From: Henricia sp. BOLD:AAB3569 | Taxonomy: Eukaryota > Echinodermata > Asteroidea > Spinulosida > Echinasteridae | Length of the DNA stretch: 64,000 bases | Direction: 5' to 3' | NCBI GenBank assembly: GCA_037783545.1 | Contig: JBBELK010000324.1 | Coordinates: 1-64,000 of the forward strand | Part shown: piece after piece, positions 46,828-58,274 of the stretch | Layout: each line of letters opens with the position of its first letter | Position numbering within the stretch: position 1 is the first letter of the stretch | Position numbers and translations under genes: made by a program | Notes under the pieces: model-generated | Seen by the model: only the letters and a program-made list of their open reading frames with translations | Databases searched by the model: none | What the model was told of the DNA's origin: nothing

Positions 46828-49352
46828 GTGCGCAATATAGAGTGCTTGGAGCATGCAAAATTTGAAGTTCGTCGGAACATTTTTCGACCTCCACATTTGC
46901 CGACGTTTGGACCACACTTTGACCAAAATCCCGTCCCAAACTGGGCCGTGTCAACGACAGTCCGATGGACTGAGCATGCGCACGAGTCAGGAGTACACCA
47001 AAGAGGTGTGTACAGACAGCCACAGGTTGCGGGAGCATCCAGGAAGCTCCAACCCCTTTTTCCCTAAACTCTGAAATTTCTCTGCCATGTCCCGGCGAAA
47101 GTCTGTCAATTTTTTAGGACAAGTGCGCAATATAGAGTGCTTGGAGCATGCAAAATTTGAAGTTCGTCGGAACATTTATCGACCTCCAAATTTGCCGACG
47201 TTTGGACCACACTTTGACCAAAATCCCGTCCCAAACTGGGCCGTGTCAACGACAGTCCGATGGACTGAGCATGCGCACGAGTCAGGAGTACACCAAAGAG
47301 GTGTGTACAGACAGCCACAGGTTGCGGGAGCATCCAGGAAGCTCCAACCCCTTTTTTCCTAAACTCTGAAATTTCTCTGCCATTTCCCGGCGAAAGTCTG
47401 TCAATTTTTTAGGACAAGTGCGCAATATAGAGTGCTTGGAGCATGCAAAATTTGAAGTTCGTCGGAACATTTTTCGACCTCCAAATTTGCCGACGTTTGG
47501 ACCACACTTTGACCAAAATCCCGTCCCAAACTGGGCCGTGTCAACGACAGTCCGATGGACTGAGCATGCGCACGAGTCAGGAGTACACCAAAGAGGTGTG
47601 TACAGACAGCCACAGGTTGCGGGAGCATCCAGGAAGCTCCAACCCCTTTTTTCCTAAACTCTGAAATTTCTCTGCCATTTCCCGGCGAAAGTCTGTCAAT
47701 TTTTTAGGACAAGTGCGCAATATAGAGTGCTTGGAGCATGCAAAATTTGAAGTTCGTCGGAACATTTTTCGACCTCCAAATTTGCCGACGTTTGGACCAC
47801 ACTTTGACCAAAATCCCGTCCCAAACTGGGCCGTGTCAACGACAGTCCGATGAACTGAGCATGCGCACGAGTCAGGAGTACACCAAAGAGGTGTGTACAG
47901 ACAGCCACAGGTTGCGGGAGCATCCAGGAAGCTCCAACCCCTTTTTTCCTAAACTCTGAAATTTCTCTGCCATTTCCGGGCGAAAGTCTGTCAATTTTTT
48001 AGGACAAGTGCGCAATATAGAGTGCTTGGAGCATGCAAAATTTGAAGTTCGTCGGAACATTTTTCGACCTCCAAATTTGCCGACGTTTGGACCACACTTT
48101 GTCCAAAATCCCGTCCCAAACTGGGCCGTGTCAACGACAGTCCGATGGACTGAGCATGCGCACGAGTCAGGAGTACACCAAAGAGGTGTGTACAGACAGC
48201 CACAGGTTGCGGGAGCATCCAGGAAGCTCCAACCCCTTTTTTCCTAAACTCTGAAATTTCTCTGCCATTTCCCAGCGAAAGTCTGTCAATTTTTTAGGAC
48301 AAGTGCGCAATATAGAGTGCTTGGAGCATGCACAATTTGAAGTTCGTCGGAACATTTTTCGACCTCCAAATTTGCCGACGTTTGGACCACACTTTGACCA
48401 AAATCCCAAACTGGGCCGTGTCAACGACAGTCCGATGGACTGAGCATGCGCACGAGTCAGGAGTACACCAAAGAGGTGTGTACAGACAGCCACAGGTTGC
48501 GGGAGCATCCAGGAAGCTCCAACCCCTTTTTTCCTAAACTCTGAAATTTCTCTGCCATTTCCCGGCGAAAGTCTGTCAAACTGGGCCGTGTCAACGACAG
48601 TCCGATGGACTGAGCATGCGCACGAGTCAGGAGTACACCAAAGAGGTGTGTACAGACAGCCACAGGTTGCGGGAGCATCCAGGAAGCTCCAACCCCTTTT
48701 TTCCTAAACTCTGAAATTTCTCTGCCATTTCCCGGCGAAAGTCTGTCAATTTTTTAGGACAAGTGCGCAATATAGAGTGCTTGGAGCATGCAAAATTTGA
48801 AGTTCGTCGGAACATTTTTCGACCTCCAAATTTGCCGACGTTTGGACCACACTTTGACCAAAATCCCGTCCCAAACTGGGCCGTGTCAACGACAGTCCGA
48901 TGGACTGAGCATGCGCACGAGTCAGGAGTACACCAAAGAGGTGTGTACAGACAGCCACAGGTTGCGGGAGCATCCAGGAAGCTCCAACCCCTTTTTTCCT
49001 AAACTCTGAAATTTCTCTGCCATTTCCCGGCGAAAGTCTGTCAATTTTTTAGGACAAGTGCGCAATATAGAGTGCTTGGAGCATGCAAAATTTGAAGTTC
49101 GTCGGAACATTTTTCGACCTCCAAATTTGCCGACGTTTGGACCACACTTTGACCAAAATCCCGTCCCAAACTGGGCCGTGTCAACGACAGTCCGATGGAC
49201 TGAGCATGCGCACGAGTCAGGAGTACACCAAAGAGGTGTGTACAGACAGCCACAGGTTGCGGGAGCATCCAGGAAGCTCCAACCCATTTTTTCCTAAACT
49301 CTGAAATTTCTCTGCCATTTCCCGGCGAAAGTCTGTCAATTTTTTAGGACAA
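46828..49352 (+). repeat. 2525-bp HOR copy 2
   Basis: Units 46828, 47123, 47418, 47713, 48008, 48303, truncated 48578-48747, 48763 and 49058 match copy 1 at an exact shift of 2525 bp, including ctttttccc with catgtccc and gatgaact. Near identity implies a recent duplication, or an assembly effect that long reads could exclude. Confidence 0.93.
48578..48747 (+). repeat. Truncated unit 6 (170 bp)
   Basis: Caa junction; follows 5-bp-deletion unit 48303. Duplicate of truncated unit 5 by the 2525-bp event. Confidence 0.95.
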
Positions 49353-50401
49353 GTGCGCAATATAGAGTGCTTGGAGCATGCAAAATTTGAAGTTCGTCGG
49401 AACATTTTTCGACCTCCAAATTTGCCGACGTTTGGACCACACTTTGACCAAAATCCCGTCCCAAACTGGGCCGTGTCAACGACAGTCCGATGGACTGAGC
49501 ATGCGCACGAGTCAGGAGTACACCAAAGAGGTGTGTACAGACAGCCACAGGTTGCGGGAGCATCCAGGAAGCTCCAACCCCTTTTTTCCTAAACTCTGAA
49601 ATTTCTCTGCCATTTCCCAGCGAAAGTCTGTCAATTTTTTAGGACAAGTGCGCAATATAGAGTGCTTGGAGCATGCACAATTTGAAGTTCGTCGGAACAT
49701 TTTTCGACCTCCAAATTTGCCGACGTTTGGACCACACTTTGACCAAAATCCCAAACTGGGCCGTGTCAACGACAGTCCGATGGACTGAGCATGCGCACGA
49801 GTCAGGAGTACACCAAAGAGGTGTGTACAGACAGCCACAGGTTGCGGGAGCATCCAGGAAGCTCCAACCCCTTTTTCCTAAACTCTGAAATTTCTCTGCC
49901 ATTTCCCGGCGAAAGTCTGTCAAACTGGGCCGTGTCAACGACAGTCCGATGGACTGAGCATGCGCACGAGTCAGGAGTACACCAAAGAGGTGTGTACAGA
50001 CAGCCACAGGTTGCGGGAGCATCCAGGAAGCTCCAACCCCTTTTTTCCTAAACTCTGAAATTTCTCTGCCATTTCCCGGCGAAAGTCTGTCAATTTTTTA
50101 GGACAAGTGCGCAATATAGAGTGCTTGGAGCATGCAAAATTTGAAGTTCGTCGGAACATTTTTCGACCTCCAAATTTGCCGACGTTTGGACCACACTTTG
50201 ACCAAAATCCCGTCCCAAACTGGGCCGTGTCAACGACAGTCCGATGGACTGAGCATGCGCACGAGTCAGGAGTACACCAAAGAGGTGTGTACAGACAGCC
50301 ACAGGTTGCGGGAGCATCCAGGAAGCTCCAACCCCTTTTTTCCTAAACTCTGAAATTTCTCTGCCATTTCCCGGCGAAAGTCTGTCAATTTTTTAGGACA
50401 A
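49353..50401 (+). repeat. Shortened module with chimeric unit 49353
   Basis: Unit 49353 has the normal tttgacc at position 95 but cccagcg near 267, so its 5' part matches the plain unit and its 3' part the tttgtcc unit of the 1345-bp module. It replaces two units with one. Then follow 49648 (gcacaattt, 5-bp deletion, T5 run), truncated unit 7, and 50107 plain. Confidence 0.82.
49922..50091 (+). repeat. Truncated unit 7 (170 bp)
   Basis: Caa junction; follows 5-bp-deletion unit 49648, which has one T fewer in its C/T run. Confidence 0.95.
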
Positions 50402-51746
50402 GTGCGCAATATAGAGTGCTTGGAGCATGCAAAATTTGAAGTTCGTCGGAACATTTTTCGACCTCCAAATTTGCCGACGTTTGGACCACACTTTGACCAA
50501 AATCCCGTCCCAAACTGGGCCGTGTCAACGACAGTCCGATGGACTGAGCATGCGCACGAGTCAGGAGTACACCAAAGAGGTGTGTACAGACAGCCACAGG
50601 TTGCGGGAGCATCCAGGAAGCTCCAACCCATTTTTTCCTAAACTCTGAAATTTCTCTGCCATTTCCCGGCGAAAGTCTGTCAATTTTTTAGGACAAGTGC
50701 GCAATATAGAGTGCTTGGAGCATGCAAAATTTGAAGTTCGTCGGAACATTTTTCGACCTCCAAATTTGCCGACGTTTGGACCACACTTTGACCAAAATCC
50801 CGTCCCAAACTGGGCCGTGTCAACGACAGTCCGATGGACTGAGCATGCGCACGAGTCAGGAGTACACCAAAGAGGTGTGTACAGACAGCCACAGGTTGCG
50901 GGAGCATCCAGGAAGCTCCAACCCCTTTTTTCCTAAACTCTGAAATTTCTCTGCCATTTCCCGGCGAAAGTCTGTCAATTTTTTAGGACAAGTGCGCAAT
51001 ATAGAGTGCTTGGAGCATGCAAAATTTGAAGTTCGTCGGAACATTTTTCGACCTCCAAATTTGCCGACGTTTGGACCACACTTTGTCCAAAATCCCGTCC
51101 CAAACTGGGCCGTGTCAACGACAGTCCGATGGACTGAGCATGCGCACGAGTCAGGAGTACACCAAAGAGGTGTGTACAGACAGCCACAGGTTGCGGGAGC
51201 ATCCAGGAAGCTCCAACCCCTTTTTTCCTAAACTCTGAAATTTCTCTGCCATTTCCCAGCGAAAGTCTGTCAATTTTTTAGGACAAGTGCGCAATATAGA
51301 GTGCTTGGAGCATGCAAAATTTGAAGTTCGTCGGAACATTTTTCGACCTCCAAATTTGCCGACGTTTGGACCACACTTTGACCAAAATCCCAAACTGGGC
51401 CGTGTCAACGACAGTCCGATGGACTGAGCATGCGCACGAGTCAGGAGTACACCAAAGAGGTGTGTACAGACAGCCACAGGTTGCGGGAGCATCCAGGAAG
51501 CTCCAACCCCTTTTTTCCTAAACTCTGAAATTTCTCTGCCATTTCCCGGCGAAAGTCTGTCAAACTGGACCGTGTCAACGACAGTCCGATGGACTGAGCA
51601 TGCGCACGAGTCAGGAGTACACCAAAGAGGTGTGTACAGACAGCCACAGGTTGCGGGAGCATCCAGGAAGCTCCAACCCCTTTTTTCCTAAACTCTGAAA
51701 TTTCTCTGCCATTTCCCGGCGAAAGTCTGTCAATTTTTTAGGACAA
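50402..51746 (+). repeat. 1345-bp module, tandem copy 1
   Basis: Units 50402 (cccatttttt), 50697 plain, 50992 (tttgtcc, cccagcg), 51287 (5-bp deletion, caaaattt) and a truncated unit with aaactggacc. The next 1345 bp repeat all of it, including aaactggacc. Confidence 0.92.
51562..51731 (+). repeat. Truncated unit 8 (170 bp)
   Basis: Caa junction; private aaactggacc shared only with truncated unit 9. Confidence 0.95.
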
Positions 51747-53091
51747 GTGCGCAATATAGAGTGCTTGGAGCATGCAAAATTTGAAGTTCGTCGGAACATT
51801 TTTCGACCTCCAAATTTGCCGACGTTTGGACCACACTTTGACCAAAATCCCGTCCCAAACTGGGCCGTGTCAACGACAGTCCGATGGACTGAGCATGCGC
51901 ACGAGTCAGGAGTACACCAAAGAGGTGTGTACAGACAGCCACAGGTTGCGGGAGCATCCAGGAAGCTCCAACCCATTTTTTCCTAAACTCTGAAATTTCT
52001 CTGCCATTTCCCGGCGAAAGTCTGTCAATTTTTTAGGACAAGTGCGCAATATAGAGTGCTTGGAGCATGCAAAATTTGAAGTTCGTCGGAACATTTTTCG
52101 ACCTCCAAATTTGCCGACGTTTGGACCACACTTTGACCAAAATCCCGTCCCAAACTGGGCCGTGTCAACGACAGTCCGATGGACTGAGCATGCGCACGAG
52201 TCAGGAGTACACCAAAGAGGTGTGTACAGACAGCCACAGGTTGCGGGAGCATCCAGGAAGCTCCAACCCCTTTTTTCCTAAACTCTGAAATTTCTCTGCC
52301 ATTTCCCGGCGAAAGTCTGTCAATTTTTTAGGACAAGTGCGCAATATAGAGTGCTTGGAGCATGCAAAATTTGAAGTTCGTCGGAACATTTTTCGACCTC
52401 CAAATTTGCCGACGTTTGGACCACACTTTGTCCAAAATCCCGTCCCAAACTGGGCCGTGTCAACGACAGTCCGATGGACTGAGCATGCGCACGAGTCAGG
52501 AGTACACCAAAGAGGTGTGTACAGACAGCCACAGGTTGCGGGAGCATCCAGGAAGCTCCAACCCCTTTTTTCCTAAACTCTGAAATTTCTCTGCCATTTC
52601 CCAGCGAAAGTCTGTCAATTTTTTAGGACAAGTGCGCAATATAGAGTGCTTGGAGCATGCAAAATTTGAAGTTCGTCGGAACATTTTTCGACCTCCAAAT
52701 TTGCCGACGTTTGGACCACACTTTGACCAAAATCCCAAACTGGGCCGTGTCAACGACAGTCCGATGGACTGAGCATGCGCACGAGTCAGGAGTACACCAA
52801 AGAGGTGTGTACAGACAGCCATAGGTTGCGGGAGCATCCAGGAAGCTCCAACCCCTTTTTTCCTAAACTCTGAAATTTCTCTGCCATTTCCCGGCGAAAG
52901 TCTGTCAAACTGGACCGTGTCAACGACAGTCCGATGGACTGAGCATGCGCACGAGTCAGGAGTACACCAAAGAGGTGTGTACAGACAGCCACAGGTTGCG
53001 GGAGCATCCAGGAAGCTCCAACCCCTTTTTTCCTAAACTCTGAAATTTCTCTGCCATTTCCCGGCGAAAGTCTGTCAATTTTTTAGGACAA
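51747..53091 (+). repeat. 1345-bp module, tandem copy 2
   Basis: Units 51747 (cccatttttt), 52042, 52337 (tttgtcc, cccagcg), 52632 (5-bp deletion) and the truncated unit at 52907. A private change, gccatagg, lies in 52632. Confidence 0.92.
52907..53076 (+). repeat. Truncated unit 9 (170 bp)
   Basis: Caa junction and aaactggacc; duplicate of truncated unit 8. Confidence 0.95.
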
Positions 53092-53681
53092 GTGCGCAAT
53101 ATAGAGTGCTTGGAGCATGCAAAATTTGAAGTTCGTCGGAACATTTATCGACCTCCAAATTTGCCGACGTTTGGACCACACTTTGACCAAAATCGCGTCC
53201 CAAACTGGGCCGTGTCAACGACAGTCCGATGGACTGAGCATGCGCACGAGTCAGGAGTACACCAAAGAGGTGTGTACAGACAGCCACAGGTTGCGGGAGC
53301 ATCCAGGAAGCTCCAACCCCTTTTTTCCTAAACTCTGAAATTTCTCTGCCATTTCCCGGCGAAAGTCTGTCAATTTTTTAGGACAAGTGCGCAATATAGA
53401 GTGCTTGGAGCATGCAAAATTTGAAGTTCGTCGGAACATTTTTCGACCTCCAAATTTGCCGACGTTTCGACCACACTTTGACCAAAATCCCGTCCCAAAC
53501 TGGGCCGTGTCAACGACAGTCCGATGGACTGAGCATGCGCACGAGTCAGGAGTACACCAAAGAGGTGTGTACAGACAGCCACAGGTTGCGGGAGCATCCA
53601 GGAAGCTCCAACCCCTTTTTTCCTAAACTCTGAAATTTCTCTGCCATTTCCCGGCGAAAGTCTGTCAATTTTTTAGGACAA
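53092..53681 (+). repeat. Two units after the last tandem module
   Basis: Unit 53092 has acatttatcg with aatcgcgtcc, and 53387 has tttcgacc. The same linked pair recurs at 58570-59159, where 58570 is the only other unit with aatcgcgtcc. Confidence 0.85.
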
Positions 53682-55155
53682 GTGCGCAATATAGAGTGCT
53701 TGGAGCATGCAAAATTTGAAGTTCGTCGGAACATTTTTCGACCTCCACATTTGCCGACGTTTGGACCACACTTTGACCAAAATCCCGTCCCAAACTGGGC
53801 CGTGTCAACGACAGTCCGATGGACTGAGCATGCGCACGAGTCAGGAGTACACCAAAGAGGTGTGTACAGACAGCCACAGGTTGCGGGAGCATCCAGGAAG
53901 CTCCAACCCCTTTTTTCCTAAACTCTGAAATTTCTCTGCCATTTCCCGGCGAAAGTCTGTCAATTTTTTAGGACAAGTGCGCAATATAGAGTGCTTGGAG
54001 CATGCAAAATTTGAAGTTCGTCGGAACATTTATCGACCTCCAAATTTGCCGACGTTTGGACCACACTTTGACCAAAATCCCGTCCCAAACTGGGCCGTGT
54101 CAACGACAGTCCGATGGACTGAGCATGCGCACGAGTCAGGAGTACACCAAAGAGGTGTGTACAGACAGCCACAGGTTGCGGGAGCATCCAGGAAGCTCCA
54201 ACCCCTTTTTTCCTAAACTCTGAAATTTCTCTGCCATTTCCCGGCGAAAGTCTGTCAATTTTTTAGGACAAGTGCGCAATATAGAGTGCTTGGAGCATGC
54301 AAAATTTGAAGTTCGTCGGAACATTTTTCGACCTCCAAATTTGCCGACGTTTCGACCACACTTTTACCAAAATCCCGTCCCAAACTGGGCCGTGTCAACG
54401 ACAGTCCGATGGACTGAGCATGCGCACGAGTCAGGAGTACACCAAAGAGGTGTGTACAGACAGCCACAGGTTGCGGGAGCATCCAGGAAGCTCCAACCCC
54501 TTTTTTCCTAAACTCTGAAATTTCTCTGCCATTTCCCGGCGAAAGTCTGTCAATTTTTTAGGACAAGTGCGCAATATAGAGTGCTTGGAGCATGCAAAAT
54601 TTGAAGTTCGTCGGAACATTTTTCGACCTCCAAATTTGCCGACGTTTGGACCACACTTTGACCAAAATCCCGTCCCAAACTGGGCCGTGTCAACGACAGT
54701 CCGATGGACTGAGCATGCGCACGAGTCAGGAGTACACCAAAGAGGTGTGTACAGACAGCCACAGGTTGCGGGAGCATCCAGGAAGCTCCAACCCCTTTTT
54801 CCTAAACTCTGAAATTTCTCTGCCATTTCCCGGCGAAAGTCTGTCAATTTTTTAGGACAAGTGCGTAATATAGAGTGCTTGGAGCATGCAAAATTTGAAA
54901 TTCGTCGGAACATTTTTCGACCTCCAAATTTGCCGACGTTTGGACCACACTTTGACCAAAATCCCGTCCCAAACTGGGCCGTGTCAACGACAGTCCGATG
55001 GACTGAGCATGCGCACGAGTCAGGAGTACACCAAAGAGGTGTGTACAGACAGCCACAGGTTGCGGGAGCATCCAGGAAGCTCCAACCCCTTTTTTCCTAA
55101 ACTCTGAAATTTATCTGCCATTTCCCGGCGAAAGTCTGTCAATTTTTTAGGACAA
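53682..55155 (+). repeat. Right-zone pentamer, copy 1 (1474 bp)
   Basis: Units 53682 (ccacattt), 53977 (acatttatcg), 54272 (tttcgacc, cttttacc), 54567 (T5 run, 294 bp) and 54861 (gtgcgtaat, gaaattcg, ends aatttatctg). Repeated at 58275 with a shift of 4593 bp. Confidence 0.88.
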
Positions 55156-55450
55156 GTGCGCAATATAGAGTGCTTGGAGCATGCAAAATTTGAAGTTCGT
55201 CGGAACATTTTTCGACCTCCAAATTTGCCGACGTTTGGACCACACTTTGACCAAAATCCCGTCCCAAACTGGGCCGTGTCAACGACAGTCCGATGGACTG
55301 AGCATGCGCACGAGTCAGGAGTACACCAAAGAGGTGTGTACAGACAGCCACAGGTTGCGGGAGCATCCAGGAAGCTCCAACCCCTTTTTTCCTAAACTCT
55401 GAAATTTCTCTGCCATTTCCCGGCGAAAGTCTGTAAATTTTTTAGGACAA

Positions 55451-55749
55451 GTGCGCAATATAGAGTGCTTGGAGCATGCAAAATTTGAAGTTCGTCGGAA
55501 CATTTTTCGACCTCCAAATTTGCCGACGTTTGGACCACACTTTGACCAAAATCCCGTCCCAAACTGGGCCGTGTCAACGACAGTCCGATGGACTGAGCAT
55601 GCGCACGAGTCAGGAGTACACCAAAGAGCTAGGTGTGTACAGACAGCCACAGGTTGCGGGAGCATCCAGGAAGCTCCAACCCCTTTTTTCCTAAACTCTG
55701 AAATTTCTCTGCCATTTCCCGGCGAAAGTCTGTCAATTTTTTAGGACAA
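55451..55749 (+). repeat. Isolated ctag-insertion unit (299 bp)
   Basis: Ctag lies at 55629-55632, the same position as in the 21-35 kb cluster and 20.4 kb from its nearest relative at 35046. The preceding unit ends with tgtaaattt, as before ctag units 25933, 30370, 31823 and 35046, so a segment longer than one unit is shared. Confidence 0.9.
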
Positions 55750-56634
55750 GTGCGCAATATAGAGTGCTTGGAGCATGCAAAATTTGAAGTTCGTCGGAAC
55801 ATTTTTCGACCTCCAAATTTGCCGACGTTTGGACCACACTTTGTCCAAAATCCCGTCCCAAACTGGGCCGTGTCAACGACAGTCCGATGGACTGAGCATG
55901 CGCACGAGTCAGGAGTACACCAAAGAGGTGTGTACAGACAGCCGCAGGTTGCGGGAGCATCCAGGAAGCTCCAACCCCTTTTTTCCTAAACTCTGAAATT
56001 TCTCTGCCATTTCCCAGCGAAAGTCTGTCAATTTTTTAGGACAAGTGCGCAATATAGAGTGCTTGGAGCATGCAAAATTTGAAGTTCGTCGGAACATTTT
56101 TCAACCTCCAAATTTGCCGACGTTTGGACCACACTTTGACCAAAATCCCGTCCCAAACTGGGCCGTGTCAACGACAGTCCGATGGACTGAGCATGCGCAC
56201 GAGTCAGGAGTACACCAAAGAGGTGTGTACAGACAGCCACAGGTTGCGGGAGCATCCAGGAAGCTCCAACCCCTTTTTTCCTAAACCCTGAAATTTCTCT
56301 GCCATTTCCCGGCGAAAGTCTGTCAATTTTTTAGGACAAGTGCGCAATATAGAGTGCTTGGAGCATGCAAAATTTGAAGTTCGTCGGAACATTTTTCGAC
56401 CTCCAAATCTGCCGACGTTTGGACCACACTTTGACCAAAATCCCGTCCCAAACTGGGCCGTGTCAACGACAGTCCGATGGACTGAGCATGCGCACGACTC
56501 AGGAGTACACCAAAGAGGTGTGTACAGACAGCCACAGGTTGCGGGAGCATCCAGGAAGCTCCAACCCCTTTTTTCCTCAACTCTGAAATTTCTCTGCCAT
56601 TTCCCGGCGAAAGTCTGTCAATTTTTTAGGACAA
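55750..56634 (+). repeat. Right-zone trimer, copy 1
   Basis: Units 55750 (tttgtcc, cccagcg; private gccgcagg), 56045 (tttttcaacc, aaaccctg) and 56340 (aatctgccg, cgactcagg, cctcaac). The first two and the start of the third recur at 60044 with a shift of 4294 bp. Confidence 0.85.
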
Positions 56635-57519
56635 GTGCGCAATATAGAGTGCTTGGAGCATGCAAAATTTGAAGTTCGTCGGAACATTTTTCGACCTCCA
56701 AATTTGCCGACGTTTGGACCACACTTTGACCAAAATCCCGTCCCAAACTGGGCCGTGTCAACGACAGTCCGATGGACTGAGCATGCGCACGAGTCAGGAG
56801 TACACCAAAGAGGTGTGTACAGACAGCCACAGGTTGCGGGAGCATCCAGGAAGCTCCAACCCCTTTTTTCCTAAACTCTGAAATTTCTCTGCCATTTCCA
56901 GGCGAAAGTCTGTCAATTTTTTAGGACAAGTGCGCAATATAGAGTGCTTGGAGCATGCAAAATTTGAAGTTCGTCGGAACATTTTTCGACCTCCAAATTT
57001 GCCGACTTTGGACCACACTTTGACCAAAATCCCGTCCCAAACTGGGCCGTGTCAACGACAGTCCGATGGACTGAGCATGCGCACGAGTCAGGAGTACCCC
57101 AAAGAGGTGTGTACAGACAGCCACAGGTTGCGGGAGCATCCAGGAAGCTCCAATCCCTTTTTTCCTAAACTCTGAAATTTCTCTGCCATTTCCCGGCGAA
57201 AGTCTGTCAATTTTTTAGGACAAGTGCGCAATATAGAGTGCTTGGAGCATGCAAAATTTGAAGTTCGTCGAAAAAATTTTCGACCTCTAAATTTGCCGAC
57301 GTTTGGACCACACTTTGACCAAAATCCCGTCCCAAACTGGGCCGTGTCAACGACAGTCCGATGGACTGAGCATGCGCACGAGTCAGGAGTACACCAAAGA
57401 GGTGTGTACAGACAGCCACAGGTTGCGGGAGCATCCAGGAAGCTCCAACCCCTTTTTTTCCTAAACTCTGAAATTTATCTGCCATTTCCCGGCGAAAGTC
57501 TGTCAATTTTTTAGGACAA
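56340..57519 (+). repeat. Right-zone tetramer, copy 1 (1180 bp)
   Basis: Units 56340 (aatctgccg, cctcaac), 56635 (ends ttccaggcg), 56930 (gccgactttgg, taccccaaag, ctccaatccc, 294 bp) and 57224 (near-palindrome variant, c65 to t, T7 run, aatttatctg). Recurs at 61815 with a shift of 5475 bp. Confidence 0.87.
57267..57284. other. Altered palindrome, A6T4 form
   Basis: In unit 57224 the 44-61 element reads GTCGAAAAAATTTTCGAC. Compared with the reference it has g48, c51 and t53 all changed to a. It shares c65 to t with the two perfect-palindrome units and is their relative, one base away from perfect symmetry. Confidence 0.85.
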
Positions 57520-57794
57520 GTGCGCAATATAGAGTGCTTGGAGCATGCAAAATTTGAAGTTCGTCGGAACATTTTTCGACCTCCAAATTTGCCGACGTTT
57601 GGACCACACTTTGACCAAAATCCCAAACTGGGCCGTGTCAACGACAGTCCGATGGACTGAGCATGCGCACGAGTCAGGAGTACACCAAAGAGGTGTGTAC
57701 AGACAGCCACAGGTTGCGGGAGCATCCAGGAAGCTCCAACCCCTTTTTTCCTAAACTCTGAAATTTCTCTGCCATTTCCCGGCGAAAGTCTGTC

Positions 57795-57964
57795 AAACTG
57801 GGCCGTGTCAACGACAGTCCGATGGACTGAGCATGCGCACGAGTCAGGAGTACACCAAAGAGGTGTGTACAGACAGCCACAGGTTGCGGGAGCATCCAGG
57901 AAGCTCCAACCCCTTTTTTCCTAAACTCTGAAATTTCTCTGCCATTTCCCGGCGAAAGTCTGTC
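57795..57964 (+). repeat. Truncated unit 10 (170 bp)
   Basis: Caa junction; follows 5-bp-deletion unit 57520. It is the last truncated unit in the window, 4.9 kb from the previous one. Confidence 0.95.
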
Positions 57965-57979
57965 AATTTTTTAGGACAA

Positions 57980-58274
57980 GTGCGCAATATAGAGTGCTTG
58001 GAGCATGCAAAATTTGAAGTTCGTCGGAACATTTTTCGACCTCCAAATTTGCCGACGTTTGGACCACACTTTGACCAAAATCCCGTCCCAAACTGGGCCG
58101 TGTCAACGACAGTCCGATGGACTGAGCATGCGCACGAGTCAGGAGTACACCAAAGAGGTGTGTACAGACAGCCACAGGTTGCGGGAGCATCCAGGAAGCT
58201 CCAACCCCTTTTTTCCTAAACTCTGAAATTTCTCTGCCATTTCCCGGCGAAAGTCTGTCAATTTTTTAGGACAA
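57980..58274 (+). repeat. Plain unit opening the second right-zone block
   Basis: The order truncated, plain, ccacattt, acatttatcg, tttcgacc from 57795 matches 43823-45187, linking this block to the 42-45 kb modules. Confidence 0.8.
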
